Source: a virus. Taken from it: DNA of 40,389 nucleotides. Positions 6,290 to 16,011 of the stretch are shown one piece after another (positions within the stretch are counted from its first letter, which is position 1; each line of letters opens with the position of its first letter). Under the pieces are notes generated by a model. The model saw only the letters and a list, made by a program, of their open reading frames with translations, did not search any database and was not told the origin of the DNA. A program made the translations under genes and the position numbers. The stretch spans positions 1 to 40,389 of the IMG/VR virus record IMGVR_UViG_3300034198_023065; one strand, given 5' to 3'.

Positions 6290-7477
6290 GTGAGACCTCT
6301 TTTTGTGTTTACAGCCGACCTGCATCTTGAGGACGGCGCATGGTCTACGCGTCCCGGTATCTACGGCGACGCGTATTACAGTTTTAAGCAGATCATAGAT
6401 TACTGCATTCGGCACCGCTTACCGCTGATTCTCGGCGGCGATGTTCTTGAGAAAAAAAGCAATGCCGCACGCCCGATTGCAAAACTGTGCGAAGGGCTCA
6501 CAGAAATGCAGCACGAAGAATTAGAAGTCTTCTACATTCAGGGTAATCACGAGTATGACCGTAATGCTCCGTGGCTGAGCGTGCATCCGTGGCCTATACA
6601 TATTCACAAAGTGCCGTACAACATTCGCGGCGCGCAAGTATACGGGCTTGACTGGCTGCCACGCGGAGAGATTCAGGCAGCGTTTAAAGAAGTACCGTCT
6701 AATACTGATGTCTTGATCGTGCATCAGGTATGGAAAGATTTTATGGGCAACGTCGGCCGCACCGAGTGCGAGTTGACTGACGTTCATCACGTGCGCACGG
6801 TACTAGCCGGCGATTTCCACGTAACAAAGACCGTAGAAAGTCAGAACGCGCAGGGGCAGCCTATTAAGATGCTGTCGCCCGGCTCGATCTGCATGCAGGA
6901 CTGCGGCGAGGATCCGTCAAAGTTTTTCTTTGTAGTCGGTCAGCGTACAGACGGCATCGACGGATTTGAGTTTGCGCCTGTTCCGCTCAAGACGCGGCGG
7001 TTTTTGGACTATCGCGTCGAAGATCAAGAACTACTCGACAATCTTTGCGCAGAGTGGTTAGTTCGCGATATTAGCGCCGTTTGCTCGGAAGCTACACAAG
7101 CTGCGCATCCGACAGAAATTATTAAGCCGATCGTGCGCATGAAGTTCGATAAGCAGCTGCCCGACGCCTACATCCGGTTGGTCACGGCAGTTGGCGACAC
7201 AGCGCATGTGTTCTGTGAGGCGCTGACCAACAAGTATGACGCCGACAGGCGCACAGGCACCAGAGACGGCGCCAAGAACGATTTGCTGTCCGCGCTTGGC
7301 GACCTGCTGGGTGATGGTACAGACGCCTACAAGTTGGCTGCGGCGTTACTCGCAGCCGACGACGCAAACAAAGAGCTTGATGTACAGTTTTCAAAATACA
7401 TGACGGGAGAACCTAACGATGCAGCTCTTGCGACTGGAAGTGAAGAACTGGGTACACCACCGCTATCGAGTGTGTGA
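6290..7477 (+). CDS. sbcD: SbcD/Mre11-like nuclease subunit (T4 gp47 type)
   Basis: A 395-aa calcineurin-like metallophosphoesterase. All phosphoesterase motifs are visible: DLH (residues 10-12), GGD (49-51), GNHEYD (85-90), VHQ (144-146) and GDFH (174-177), which together bind two metal ions. In family members this subunit is an exonuclease and endonuclease that works with the Rad50-like ATPase on DNA ends, feeding recombination-dependent replication. The start is GTG with GGAG upstream. The gene overlaps the ATPase gene by 59 bases, as expected for an obligate complex. The residues after about 320 are less conserved and probably form the partner-binding and tail region. Confidence 0.93.
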   Translation: MRPLFVFTADLHLEDGAWSTRPGIYGDAYYSFKQIIDYCIRHRLPLILGGDVLEKKSNAARPIAKLCEGLTEMQHEELEVFYIQGNHEYDRNAPWLSVHPWPIHIHKVPYNIRGAQVYGLDWLPRGEIQAAFKEVPSNTDVLIVHQVWKDFMGNVGRTECELTDVHHVRTVLAGDFHVTKTVESQNAQGQPIKMLSPGSICMQDCGEDPSKFFFVVGQRTDGIDGFEFAPVPLKTRRFLDYRVEDQELLDNLCAEWLVRDISAVCSEATQAAHPTEIIKPIVRMKFDKQLPDAYIRLVTAVGDTAHVFCEALTNKYDADRRTGTRDGAKNDLLSALGDLLGDGTDAYKLAAALLAADDANKELDVQFSKYMTGEPNDAALATGSEELGTPPLSSV

Positions 7478-9572
7478 GTTTACGCGCGGATTGGTGGCGA
7501 TTCTCGGCGAAAACGGTTCGGGCAAGAGCAGCTTGTTCGGGGCGATTCGGTGGCTGCTCACCGGCGAGAATCCAAATTTTGGCGTAAAGTCCGATAACAT
7601 TTCGCAATACGCTCGCGAAGGTGAACCTGCGTACGCCACGCTAGAGTTTGAGCACAACGGGCATATCGCTGTTGTGACGCGGCACCTACTGCCGGAGAAA
7701 GAGCAATCCACGCTGCTCGTGGACGGCAAAGAAATAGGCCGCGGCGACAAGAGCGTAACCGCCGGCATCGAAAAACTGCTGGGTGTTGACGCCAAATTTA
7801 TCAGCCGGTTTATCATCGTCTCGCAGACCGAGATTTTTTCGTTTATCGACGACAATCAGACCGACACTGATAAGTTTTTTCAGCGGCTGTTTAACACGTC
7901 GCGGGCGGACAAGTGCCAAGACGCAATCGGCAAGTCTTTGGCCAAACTGAGCATCCCAGAGATCGTGCATACCGCTGATGAACTGGAAGCACAGGCCAAC
8001 GACGCGGCAAAGCGTGCGCAGGCGCTGGCGGAGCAAATCGCCCAGCTGCCAAACCCAGATAACATTCTGGCGCTCATGCGAGCCGACCAGAAGACAATTC
8101 AGCAGTGGGACGCCAGAGAGCGCGGCGCTAGTGAGCTGTCCAAGCTGGAAAAACAGCTTGAGCAGCAACAGCAAGCACTTGAAACACTTGTAAACTCTTC
8201 TGCCCAGTATGACGCAGATCTGCTGGCGTTGACGCAGGCGGCTGACGGGCAAGAATCAGCTCACGCTGCTGCCCGGGGCGCGCTTGGGCACTGGGCAAGC
8301 TACAAGAGCGTTGCGAAAGCCAAAGAAAATTTTCAGGCTACGCGCGCACAACTCGCCGCTGAATGCGAGAAAGATCAGCAGCCCGAAAAGCCGGGTTTGC
8401 CGACTGCTGAAGAAATGCGGCGCGATCAGCATTCGCGTGAACAACGTATCAAAGAAACCAAACGATTTATTGATATGTTTTCGGCAGACGGCTGCGCCGA
8501 GTGCCCCACATGTCATACGCCGTCGTCGCAGTTGGCGGCGCAGGTTGAGCAGTACAAGCTTGATCTCGTGAAAATGGAAGAAGACTTAGTGGAGTGGAAA
8601 AACGCCGCGAGTCGCCAGACATTCAAAGAAGGCGTGTGGCAGGACTGGGAAAAGCGGCAAAAAGCGCGCGAAGCTAAAGAACAGCAGCTTGACGCAGCTG
8701 AAAAAGACTTACTCGCTGTAAAGCCGCCCGAATCAAGCGAGTACGAGCTGCAGCAGGTTGTTGTAGATTATGAGGAGTTTCAGCGCGTCAAGAAAGAGAT
8801 TGAGCCGTTGGCTCAGAAAGCTCGTGAAGAGCGGGCGCAGGTTAGTGGCTCCATCGAAGCGCTCAGGTCACGCAAGAAGCAGCTCGAAGAAGAGTTGGCG
8901 GAGATATATGTCACGCATGCTGACGCGCATCTGGCCCAGACGCGGTTGCAGCAGTTACAGGAGCAGCTAAAAACGCGCACGGGGTTAGTAGACCAGCGGG
9001 CGCAGATTCTGTTTGAGAAGAAGCGGTTTGACGAGCAGCGCGCAGAAGTACGGGCGCAGGAAGTTAGGGCCGGTAAGCTGCGCCGTTGGTCTGGACTGGC
9101 AGAGACCGCGCGCGAGGCTTTGAAGAATGCGCCGCGACTCGTAGCGCAGCGCAACCTTCAGCGGCTCGAAACAGCTATTAATGAGTTGCTGCAGGTGTTT
9201 CGTGTAAACTTTGTTATTAAGGTAGCCACGGATGGAACACCAACATTTATCGCCGAGTTCTTTGACGGACGACGACAAGTCGCTCAACGACTGTCAGTCG
9301 GGCAAAAAACTGTCTTGGCTCTTGCGTTTCGAGTCGCCGTCAACGCCATGTTTGCCGAAGAAATTGGTTTACTCGCGCTGGACGAGCCGACTGCGTCTTT
9401 GGATCAGCCGCGTATTCAGGCGTTAGCGCCAGTTCTAGAAAAGTTACGCGAGTTATCGACAGCAAAAGGGTTGCAGTGTTTGCTTGTCACGCACGCAATC
9501 AATCTTTCGCATCTGTTTGAATCAGCAATTGAATTAGAGGCACCGGAGTTACGGCATGTACAGCGTAGTTGA
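7419..9572 (+). CDS. sbcC: SbcC/Rad50-like SMC-type ATPase (T4 gp46 type)
   Basis: A 717-aa protein with split ATPase halves around a long coiled coil. Walker A is GENGSGKSS at residues 30-38. A zinc-hook segment with cysteines in a CxxCxxC pattern lies near 358-365 between two Glu/Gln/Lys-rich coiled-coil arms. The signature LSVGQK lies near 622, Walker B LLALDEP near 650 and an H-loop VTHA near 690. At about 700 residues it is shorter than bacterial SbcC (about 1000) and nearer the phage versions. It pairs with the nuclease subunit encoded just upstream and would hold and process DNA ends. The ATG follows GGAGAAC. Confidence 0.94.
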   Translation: MQLLRLEVKNWVHHRYRVCEFTRGLVAILGENGSGKSSLFGAIRWLLTGENPNFGVKSDNISQYAREGEPAYATLEFEHNGHIAVVTRHLLPEKEQSTLLVDGKEIGRGDKSVTAGIEKLLGVDAKFISRFIIVSQTEIFSFIDDNQTDTDKFFQRLFNTSRADKCQDAIGKSLAKLSIPEIVHTADELEAQANDAAKRAQALAEQIAQLPNPDNILALMRADQKTIQQWDARERGASELSKLEKQLEQQQQALETLVNSSAQYDADLLALTQAADGQESAHAAARGALGHWASYKSVAKAKENFQATRAQLAAECEKDQQPEKPGLPTAEEMRRDQHSREQRIKETKRFIDMFSADGCAECPTCHTPSSQLAAQVEQYKLDLVKMEEDLVEWKNAASRQTFKEGVWQDWEKRQKAREAKEQQLDAAEKDLLAVKPPESSEYELQQVVVDYEEFQRVKKEIEPLAQKAREERAQVSGSIEALRSRKKQLEEELAEIYVTHADAHLAQTRLQQLQEQLKTRTGLVDQRAQILFEKKRFDEQRAEVRAQEVRAGKLRRWSGLAETAREALKNAPRLVAQRNLQRLETAINELLQVFRVNFVIKVATDGTPTFIAEFFDGRRQVAQRLSVGQKTVLALAFRVAVNAMFAEEIGLLALDEPTASLDQPRIQALAPVLEKLRELSTAKGLQCLLVTHAINLSHLFESAIELEAPELRHVQRS

Positions 9573-10491
9573 CGAAAACGTAATTAAACTGCACACCCAC
9601 ACAGATGGGCGGGTCTGGTTTTCTGTCGGCATCGGTCCGGCTACAAACTCAGACCAGTTGTTGGATTCGTTTTTGTTGTCTCCTGTCATAAACGGCATGA
9701 GTTTGCAGGTACGCGTACTGGGGCTGCCGCAAAACGCAGAGCTTATCTCGGCGTTGTATTTGCGGCACTACAAGAATGAGATCAACCGCGTCGAGGTTGC
9801 GGGGCCAAACGTGCTGCATACAGCAGAAGATATCGACGATCCTCAAATCGTGCTTCGTCGTATGCGCAGTGTAGATGTTGCTCCGGCCGCCGGCGGTTGG
9901 CACAAACTCTCGACGCATGACTATCCAACGTACGCCATTCTTGGGCGTATGCAGCGTACAAGCTTTGTGTTTGACGACACTGCAAAAGCGTATTTTCGCA
10001 TGCACCCAGCACACAAAGCGCTGGCGTTTATACCGACGTTGGATGTTGAAGTAGCGGCGCAATTACTAGCCACAATCGTTGACCCGCGATGGTATGTCGA
10101 TAGAAAAGCACCTGACCGAGCTGCCAAGTTGGAGTTGTTTTTGGGGTTAACGCCGCAGGTACAAGACCGCGTTTCGACGCCGACGCGGTTGTTGCACAAA
10201 GGACGTGAGTTGCGCTGCGCTAACGTGTTACGTACGTGGAAAACAGTCGACTCCGCCGAGATAGATTTACAGGATCCGGCAAACTTTTTGTATCGCATTC
10301 ATAAGGCTGTAAAGGGTGGTACAAAGGGTGACCTGCGTGCGTCACAGGCGTTTGTGCGCTATTTACGTTACAACTGGCTCGACGGGCTAGAAAACCGACA
10401 AGGCGCAAAAGACGGTTTGTTTGCGCCTAACTTGTTTTTCAAGACTCCGGCTGAGCGCGCAGCGTACGCTGAACACATGCGCAAGAAGTAA
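9556..10491 (+). CDS. Hypothetical protein, 311 aa
   Basis: Unrecognised. Mixed alpha/beta composition; the C-terminal third is basic (KAVKGGTKGDLRASQAFVRY, then HMRKK), which suggests nucleic acid binding. Its start lies inside the end of the SbcC-like gene (17-base overlap), so expression is probably coupled to the SbcCD pair. Position alone suggests a recombination or replication accessory protein. No catalytic motif was found. Confidence 0.8.
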   Translation: MYSVVDENVIKLHTHTDGRVWFSVGIGPATNSDQLLDSFLLSPVINGMSLQVRVLGLPQNAELISALYLRHYKNEINRVEVAGPNVLHTAEDIDDPQIVLRRMRSVDVAPAAGGWHKLSTHDYPTYAILGRMQRTSFVFDDTAKAYFRMHPAHKALAFIPTLDVEVAAQLLATIVDPRWYVDRKAPDRAAKLELFLGLTPQVQDRVSTPTRLLHKGRELRCANVLRTWKTVDSAEIDLQDPANFLYRIHKAVKGGTKGDLRASQAFVRYLRYNWLDGLENRQGAKDGLFAPNLFFKTPAERAAYAEHMRKK

Positions 10492-10498
10492 CAATGAC

Positions 10499-10996
10499 AT
10501 GCAAGAAATAACTATCAAAATTCGATTCAACCGTGTCTGCCTTGGCGCAGCAAAAAAGCGGCGTCACGGGCAAGTCATCTTCTGCTTCGACCGTGACCCG
10601 AGCCAGCGGGTTATGTTTCTGCCGTCTGCGTGGCTGTCGTGTATGCGCTATGCTGCCAAGATCGCGAACCGGCATCACAACGAAGTCAAAAAAATCGACT
10701 GGTGCCCGATCGTCATGGGCGAACCTAGAAACGACTGGCGCCGCACGATTTTGACGCCGCAGGCCGACAATCAGATGCGCAGCCACTACGCGCTGCACGA
10801 GGCTTTTCGCCCCGGCGACATTGTGATATTGTCGGCGGTGCTTCCAGAGGAGATTTCGTTGGGAGATTTTGTGCACCTACTCACTTTAGTTGGAAAGTAT
10901 CGGGGCTTCTCCCCGTTTAACAACGCGCAGGAAAAGTATGGGACATTTGAAGTCCTTTCCGTCGAGCCCGTCTCAGGACCGGGAAGCGACGGATAG
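10499..10996 (+). CDS. Hypothetical protein, 165 aa
   Basis: Unrecognised. The ATG at 10499 follows an AAGAAG-type weak ribosome binding site; extending the frame further upstream only covers the end of the previous gene. The protein begins with a beta-strand (MQEITIKIRF) and has a basic first half and a hydrophobic middle (GDIVILSAVLPEEISLGDFVHLL). Its stop lies one base before the helicase start, so it belongs to the same operon. It may be a small replication accessory protein; this is inferred from position only. Confidence 0.78.
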   Translation: MQEITIKIRFNRVCLGAAKKRRHGQVIFCFDRDPSQRVMFLPSAWLSCMRYAAKIANRHHNEVKKIDWCPIVMGEPRNDWRRTILTPQADNQMRSHYALHEAFRPGDIVILSAVLPEEISLGDFVHLLTLVGKYRGFSPFNNAQEKYGTFEVLSVEPVSGPGSDG

Positions 10997-10997
10997 C

Positions 10998-12536
10998 ATG
11001 ATCGTCCAACCTGTAACAATTACACGCGTTGGCAACGTTTTAACGCTTACCGGCGCAGATAACGCCCCGTTGAACGACGAGCTGATCAAACGGCTCACGC
11101 ACGACCTGCGGTACTCGCATGTCGAGCAGGTTCACGGGCAAGCGCGCCGAGATCCGATTACTGGGCAGCGAATGTTCTTTCAAACGAAAGAATACAAGCT
11201 GCACAGGGTCGAGCGCGGGCATGTGATTGTGCTTAGCGGGTATTTAGCCCGCATGGTGAATAGGCTTAAGAAACTTGGCTGCCCCACGTTGCTCGTTGAC
11301 AGATCTGGTCAAAGAAAACGCCCAGATTGCTTCACGCCGCAGTGGGAAAACCTCGACGGCCGGATTACGTTTCGCGCCCGACAAGAAGAATGCCTACGTA
11401 CGATTTCTCGCGTACCGTGCGGGATTATCAAAGCCGTCACGGGGTTCGGCAAAACGACCCTGATTGGCGCGGCAGCGCTGTTGTTTCCGAATGCCAAGAT
11501 CCACGTCGTCACCAAGTCAGTTGACGTAGCCGATCGTATCGTGCGCAGCCTGAAACGGCTTTTGCCGAAGGTGGGTCGCGTCGGTGACGGTTGGAAACAG
11601 TGGGAGCGCGTGACGGTGATCACGGCTGGCAGCTTGGCGCATTCAGACGGCGACGCAGATTTTCTGTTTGCTGACGAGGTTCACCAGCTTGCCACGTTGA
11701 ACTTTTCCACTGCGTTGGCCGCACGGTATCGAACGAGCCGTAACTTTGGTTTGAGCGCAACACCATATGCGCGGATGGACAACGCTCATGCTGTGCTTGA
11801 GCCTATGTTCGGTCCGATGGTGTTTGAGCTGACCTACCAGCAGGCTGTGGAGCTTGGGTTGGTTGTGCCCGTGCGTGTGAATTGGTTGCCCATGCGGCTA
11901 CGGTCAAACCCTGCAGAGCGCTACGGCAACCGCGTGGCGCGAAAGCGATACGGCATCTGGACAAACCACGAGCGGAATCGTATCATCGCCGAAGCCGTGC
12001 GAGGATATCCAGAATCGCATCAGATTTTGATCCTCGTAGAGACGATTGAACATGCTGTTCATCTCGGCGCGCAATTGCCTGATTTCAGTCTCGTATATGG
12101 GAACATGTCGCCGTATGACTGCGCGGGGTATCGGAAAAAGGGTTTACTGCCCGCCGATTACAAACCGCTTACAGACATACAGAAATACGACATGCGTTCT
12201 AATTTCGAGTCTGGACAACTCAAGCGCGTAATCGCCACGGACGTATGGGCCACCGGCGTTGACTTTGAACAATTAAACGTTCTTGTCCGCGCCGATGACC
12301 GCGATAGCGACATTGTGGACGTGCAGGGTCCGGGTCGTGTAAGCCGCATTTACACAGCCCCTGACGGCACGCGAAAAGAGTTTGGTGAAGTACTGGATTG
12401 CATGGACACGTTCGACCCGACCTTCTACCGGAAGAGTCTGGGTCGACGAAACAGCTATAAACTCCTCGGATGGGAGCAGAATTGGCATGACGCACAGCGC
12501 TCTTGGCGAAACCGCGACGCAAACAGCGGAGATTGA
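10998..12536 (+). CDS. Superfamily 2 helicase (DEVH-box, UvsW-like)
   Basis: A 512-aa helicase. Visible motifs are Q-like RARQEEC near 128, motif I TGFGKTT near 148, motif II DEVH near 225, motif III SAT near 254 and motif VI QGPGRVSR near 443. Motif order and length fit SF2 DNA helicases such as T4 UvsW and the ResIII-type family, which remodel branched DNA and promote the switch to recombination-dependent replication. The ATG at 10998 was chosen because it follows the previous stop directly. An N-terminal region of about 120 residues resembles the substrate-binding domain position of UvsW. The exact activity is inferred from the family. Confidence 0.9.
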   Translation: MIVQPVTITRVGNVLTLTGADNAPLNDELIKRLTHDLRYSHVEQVHGQARRDPITGQRMFFQTKEYKLHRVERGHVIVLSGYLARMVNRLKKLGCPTLLVDRSGQRKRPDCFTPQWENLDGRITFRARQEECLRTISRVPCGIIKAVTGFGKTTLIGAAALLFPNAKIHVVTKSVDVADRIVRSLKRLLPKVGRVGDGWKQWERVTVITAGSLAHSDGDADFLFADEVHQLATLNFSTALAARYRTSRNFGLSATPYARMDNAHAVLEPMFGPMVFELTYQQAVELGLVVPVRVNWLPMRLRSNPAERYGNRVARKRYGIWTNHERNRIIAEAVRGYPESHQILILVETIEHAVHLGAQLPDFSLVYGNMSPYDCAGYRKKGLLPADYKPLTDIQKYDMRSNFESGQLKRVIATDVWATGVDFEQLNVLVRADDRDSDIVDVQGPGRVSRIYTAPDGTRKEFGEVLDCMDTFDPTFYRKSLGRRNSYKLLGWEQNWHDAQRSWRNRDANSGD

Positions 12537-13257
12537 TTCAGATATCTTGTCGGTCGATTGGTACCAGACTCTGACAGATACGCAAAAGCTTGCGTATATC
12601 AGGTACCAATACATTCATTTAAACGAGCGCGTTGCTGACTGGGAAGCGTCGGCTCATCTGAAACGTAGACCGTCGTGGGACGGCGGTAAAGATAACTTTG
12701 GCGTAAGACACACGCCAGTGTGGGGCAAAATTCTACGCGCCGCAGAACGCGCCGGCGCTGATCTGGGCGGCTGGGTTTATGCGCATTTCTCAGCGCTAGC
12801 CACAGAACGCATTTCGACAGGTCACCAGCGTCTAACTGAAATGCGCCCGTCTGTTTTATACAGCGCTAAATCTGCTGAAATTTACCGCGATTATATGACG
12901 CATATGCCGCGGATTCTTAAAGATCGTTTTCACGTGGCGGCAGAGACATTGCATCTGCGTATGGCAACAACTGCGATATACAAAATGCCGCAGGTTGCGC
13001 AGGAACTATACGTATTCTGCGACGAAAGTTACGTCACCGCTACACCGTTTTTTCGAAACGCATTTGCGGCGAGCCGTAACTGCGACAAAGCAGTAGAACG
13101 TTATTTGTGGAAAGCCGCGCTCGATTATGAGGCGCAGCAACGGTCATATGACGCGGTAATGGACGCGCACCCAGAATACAAATGGTGGATAGAAAACGAC
13201 ATTAAATTAGGCGTTGTCGAGATACGGCAGCATTGGAGAAATTACGATGCCGAGTGA
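12487..13257 (+). CDS. Hypothetical protein between two helicases, 256 aa
   Basis: Unrecognised, mostly helical, rich in Tyr, Trp, His and Arg. The ATG at 12487 lies inside the helicase gene's last 50 bases, with GGAG 11 bases upstream. Notable segments are WDGGKDNFGVRHTPVWGKIL and a C-terminal HPEYKWWIENDIKLG. It lies directly before the replicative helicase and overlaps it by 11 bases. Phage helicase loaders such as T4 gp59 are similarly small, helical and basic, so a loader role is a reasonable guess. No sequence motif proves it. Confidence 0.8.
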   Translation: MTHSALGETATQTAEIDSDILSVDWYQTLTDTQKLAYIRYQYIHLNERVADWEASAHLKRRPSWDGGKDNFGVRHTPVWGKILRAAERAGADLGGWVYAHFSALATERISTGHQRLTEMRPSVLYSAKSAEIYRDYMTHMPRILKDRFHVAAETLHLRMATTAIYKMPQVAQELYVFCDESYVTATPFFRNAFAASRNCDKAVERYLWKAALDYEAQQRSYDAVMDAHPEYKWWIENDIKLGVVEIRQHWRNYDAE

Positions 13258-14923
13258 ATTCATGGATGAAAAGCCAAAAACAGTTGACGCAGTAACAGCG
13301 TCTGAAATCGGCACAATGCTTTCGGGTCTTTTGCGGTACCCAGCGTTGCTTCGCGATTCGTTGCGGGTTGGTCTTTCGCATAATCATTTCGGTCACTCGA
13401 CGGATGAGCTGCCGTTTTATTATCTATTTGCCGCAACAAAAGAACTGCATGATCAGTTTGGCGCCCTCACGGCCGAGATGATCACAACTCGGTTGCTTGC
13501 GTGGCGCGATAGTGCGGCTGCCGGCACGGCGGCGCTCGCTTTAAGCGACGAAGCTATTGAAGCGTTGGTTCGTTTTGTTGACGAGTCTTTTGGCGTTACG
13601 CCGCCAGCGGAAGTTGAAGCCCGCGCCGAAAAGTCATACATCGAGGATATTGTTCGTCGATTCATTCGGGAGCGGATGGTCAAGGGTGAGGCGCAGGCAG
13701 TATTAAACACGGTAGGCGGCGCGCCCGAGAATTTAGAGGCGCAGCTAGCGCGGTGGACAAGGAAAGCCCAAGCGGTCGACGCGCTGGGTAAGAGCTTTGA
13801 AAATGCTGCCATGATGCCCGAAGTTGGGCAGCCCATCGCTCTCCCGCCGGTCGCTGTCCCGACGACGCTCCCGTTTATTGACGAGTATCTGCAGGGTTTT
13901 CGACAAGGTGACATTATTGGCGTCTTGGGCCCGTATGGTGGCGGTAAGACGACACTGCTGGCAGTTACGGCTGTCCGCATGGCGCAGCAATACGCCGCAA
14001 ACTCGCCCAATAAGCTGTCCGTGTTTATCGGCTACGAAGACCCCGCCGAAAAGATGAATCCTACATTTTGGTCTGCCGCCGCGCAGATCGATCGCTCGTT
14101 ATTTGCCGTCGGTCGCGACTTTTGGACCGAGCTGTCTACAGCCGACAATCTCAAAGATTACGACCGCGAGTTGCCTGTAAACAGAAACGGCGAAGTAATG
14201 TTTGGCGAGCGCGAACGTTGGGTGGCGGCTAGTTCGTGGTTCAACAACAACTTCATGTATCTGGACTTTTCGCAAAACGAAAAGACCGGTAATCGCGGTG
14301 CTGGCGGCGTGGCGGAGATTGTTATAGCGGTTGAACAGCTGGCCCGCGAACGCGGCATGGAAATCGGTTTTATCGCCATTGATTACTGCGGCGTCATGGT
14401 GGAGCGTGAAATGAACGCAAACGTCAAAACGAAGTACGCAGAGTCGCTAGCGCGGCCGATCAAAAATGCCGTGGATCAGTTGCGTGCGCGGATTGCTGTA
14501 CCAACAGGCGCGGTGATTATGCTGGCGCATCAGCTTGCGCAGGGCGAGGTCAAAAACATTCCGGCGTATAGGTACGTCTCGCATGCCGACGCGTCCGGTT
14601 CAAAGTCATTCGCGGAGAACCTTCACGCGTGCCTCTGCGTCAACGCGCGCGACGAGTCGTGCCATGTATCGACGATTTATTGGTCTAAATTGCGGTATCT
14701 TCGCGCAGATAACCTCAAGGGTTTAATCAAGATTGATGATAGAGTCGCAGAGATTCGTCTTGTGAATGACGAGTACACTGCATCTGAAGCCGCTAAACGG
14801 ATCATTCAGCGCGGCGACATCGCTCCGGTTACGCCGGAAGAGGCGCAGGCGCTTACGCGGCCGCGGTCAACACCACGGCGAATTATGCCGGTGGACACAT
14901 TTGCTGAAGACATGATGTCGTGA
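13247..14923 (+). CDS. Replicative DNA helicase, DnaB-like (RecA-fold)
   Basis: A 558-aa protein. The N-terminal 200 residues are helical, as in DnaB N-domains that bind primase. The C-terminal ATPase starts with GDIIGVLGPYGGGKTT (Walker A near 227-235), followed by a conserved acidic GYEDP segment, Walker B FIAIDYCGV near 375 and a MLAHQLAQGE sensor segment near 425, all typical of hexameric DnaB-family 5'-3' helicases. The ATG at 13247 has GGAG upstream. The primase gene follows immediately, so the pair would form the phage primosome. The final 60 residues are variable. Confidence 0.9.
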   Translation: MPSEFMDEKPKTVDAVTASEIGTMLSGLLRYPALLRDSLRVGLSHNHFGHSTDELPFYYLFAATKELHDQFGALTAEMITTRLLAWRDSAAAGTAALALSDEAIEALVRFVDESFGVTPPAEVEARAEKSYIEDIVRRFIRERMVKGEAQAVLNTVGGAPENLEAQLARWTRKAQAVDALGKSFENAAMMPEVGQPIALPPVAVPTTLPFIDEYLQGFRQGDIIGVLGPYGGGKTTLLAVTAVRMAQQYAANSPNKLSVFIGYEDPAEKMNPTFWSAAAQIDRSLFAVGRDFWTELSTADNLKDYDRELPVNRNGEVMFGERERWVAASSWFNNNFMYLDFSQNEKTGNRGAGGVAEIVIAVEQLARERGMEIGFIAIDYCGVMVEREMNANVKTKYAESLARPIKNAVDQLRARIAVPTGAVIMLAHQLAQGEVKNIPAYRYVSHADASGSKSFAENLHACLCVNARDESCHVSTIYWSKLRYLRADNLKGLIKIDDRVAEIRLVNDEYTASEAAKRIIQRGDIAPVTPEEAQALTRPRSTPRRIMPVDTFAEDMMS

Positions 14924-14934
14924 GAGGAGTCAGT

Positions 14935-16005
14935 ATGAAAATGGCGGTTTCAAAAGCGCCAAGTTCAAATCCCCTGAATCCCGTACTGTATGGCCTGCTC
15001 GCGCACAAATTTGGCGAAGTAAACATCGCAAACGAAGGTGTGCCCGCGCAGGTCGAACAATTTGATGATCCCCTCCGCCGCGGCAAATCTACATATCGCG
15101 GCAGTTGGGGTGAGTATTACTGCGTGTGTTGTCCGTTTTGTCGTGACCAGCGAAATCGTCTGTGGGTGAATCACAGGTACGGAGCAGACATTCGCAACGG
15201 TCGTCGGGCAAACACGCATCTGGTCGTGTGCTACAACGAAAACTGTCTTGATAAGCCCGGACGGCTAGAGCAGTTTGAAGATATGGTGTTTGGCGCAGGT
15301 CGGCGGGTTATGTTGCGAACCCCAATCAGGGCAGTACCGCTCGACACCGTACATGAAACGATTGAACCGCCCGGTGAAATCCTGCCGATCGAGTCGCTGC
15401 CGGAGTATCATCCGGCTATTGAGTATTTGGCGTCGCGCGGGTTTACAGATATCAAAGAGCTGGCCGATATTTTCAAAATCGGTATTTGCGTAAACCCGCG
15501 GCTGGACAAGCATCGGATTATGCACGGGCGTATTTACATTCCTGTGCATTTTCACGGGCAACTTGTCGGCTGGCAGGGTCGTGTAGTTGGAGAGGGTAAA
15601 AACACCGTCAAATACTACAACGGCATGCGCAAAAGTCAGGTGCTCTACAACTATGATAACGCGGCGTTACAGCCCGTAGCCGTTGTTGTAGAGGGTGTAC
15701 CAAGCGTGTGGCGGCTGGGAGTTGCAGGCGTCTGCATTTTTGGTAAGACGTTATCTGCGTGGCAGTGCAACACAATCGCGACGACATGGGCGAATAAGCC
15801 TGTGTTCGTCATCCTCGATCACGACGCGCAGACCGAGCTTGAACATGTCGTTGCAGCTCTTTGCCAGAGAAACGTTAATGTCGTTCCGGTCATTCTCCCG
15901 GACAATCGTGATCCGGCCGATTATTCGCGCCCGGAACTGTTTGAGATGTTGTCATCTGCCGCCGACGCTGTTGACGTCACGGCTGATCTTTCGTTTTTGT
16001 TATGA
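14935..16005 (+). CDS. DNA primase, DnaG-like (zinc finger plus TOPRIM)
   Basis: A 356-aa protein. An N-terminal zinc-binding region has CVCCPFC near 63-69 and CYNENC near 99-104. A central basic core contains RIYIPVHFHGQLVGWQGR. The TOPRIM fold shows VVVEGVPSVWRLG near 250 and an acidic LDHDAQ near 294. These are the metal-binding residues for RNA primer synthesis in DnaG-type primases. The ATG at 14935 is preceded by GAGAGGAG. It is shorter than bacterial DnaG (about 600) because the C-terminal helicase-binding domain is missing, as in many phage primases. It lies between helicase and polymerase, completing the replisome core. Confidence 0.88.
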   Translation: MKMAVSKAPSSNPLNPVLYGLLAHKFGEVNIANEGVPAQVEQFDDPLRRGKSTYRGSWGEYYCVCCPFCRDQRNRLWVNHRYGADIRNGRRANTHLVVCYNENCLDKPGRLEQFEDMVFGAGRRVMLRTPIRAVPLDTVHETIEPPGEILPIESLPEYHPAIEYLASRGFTDIKELADIFKIGICVNPRLDKHRIMHGRIYIPVHFHGQLVGWQGRVVGEGKNTVKYYNGMRKSQVLYNYDNAALQPVAVVVEGVPSVWRLGVAGVCIFGKTLSAWQCNTIATTWANKPVFVILDHDAQTELEHVVAALCQRNVNVVPVILPDNRDPADYSRPELFEMLSSAADAVDVTADLSFLL

Positions 16006-16011
16006 GGCGTT

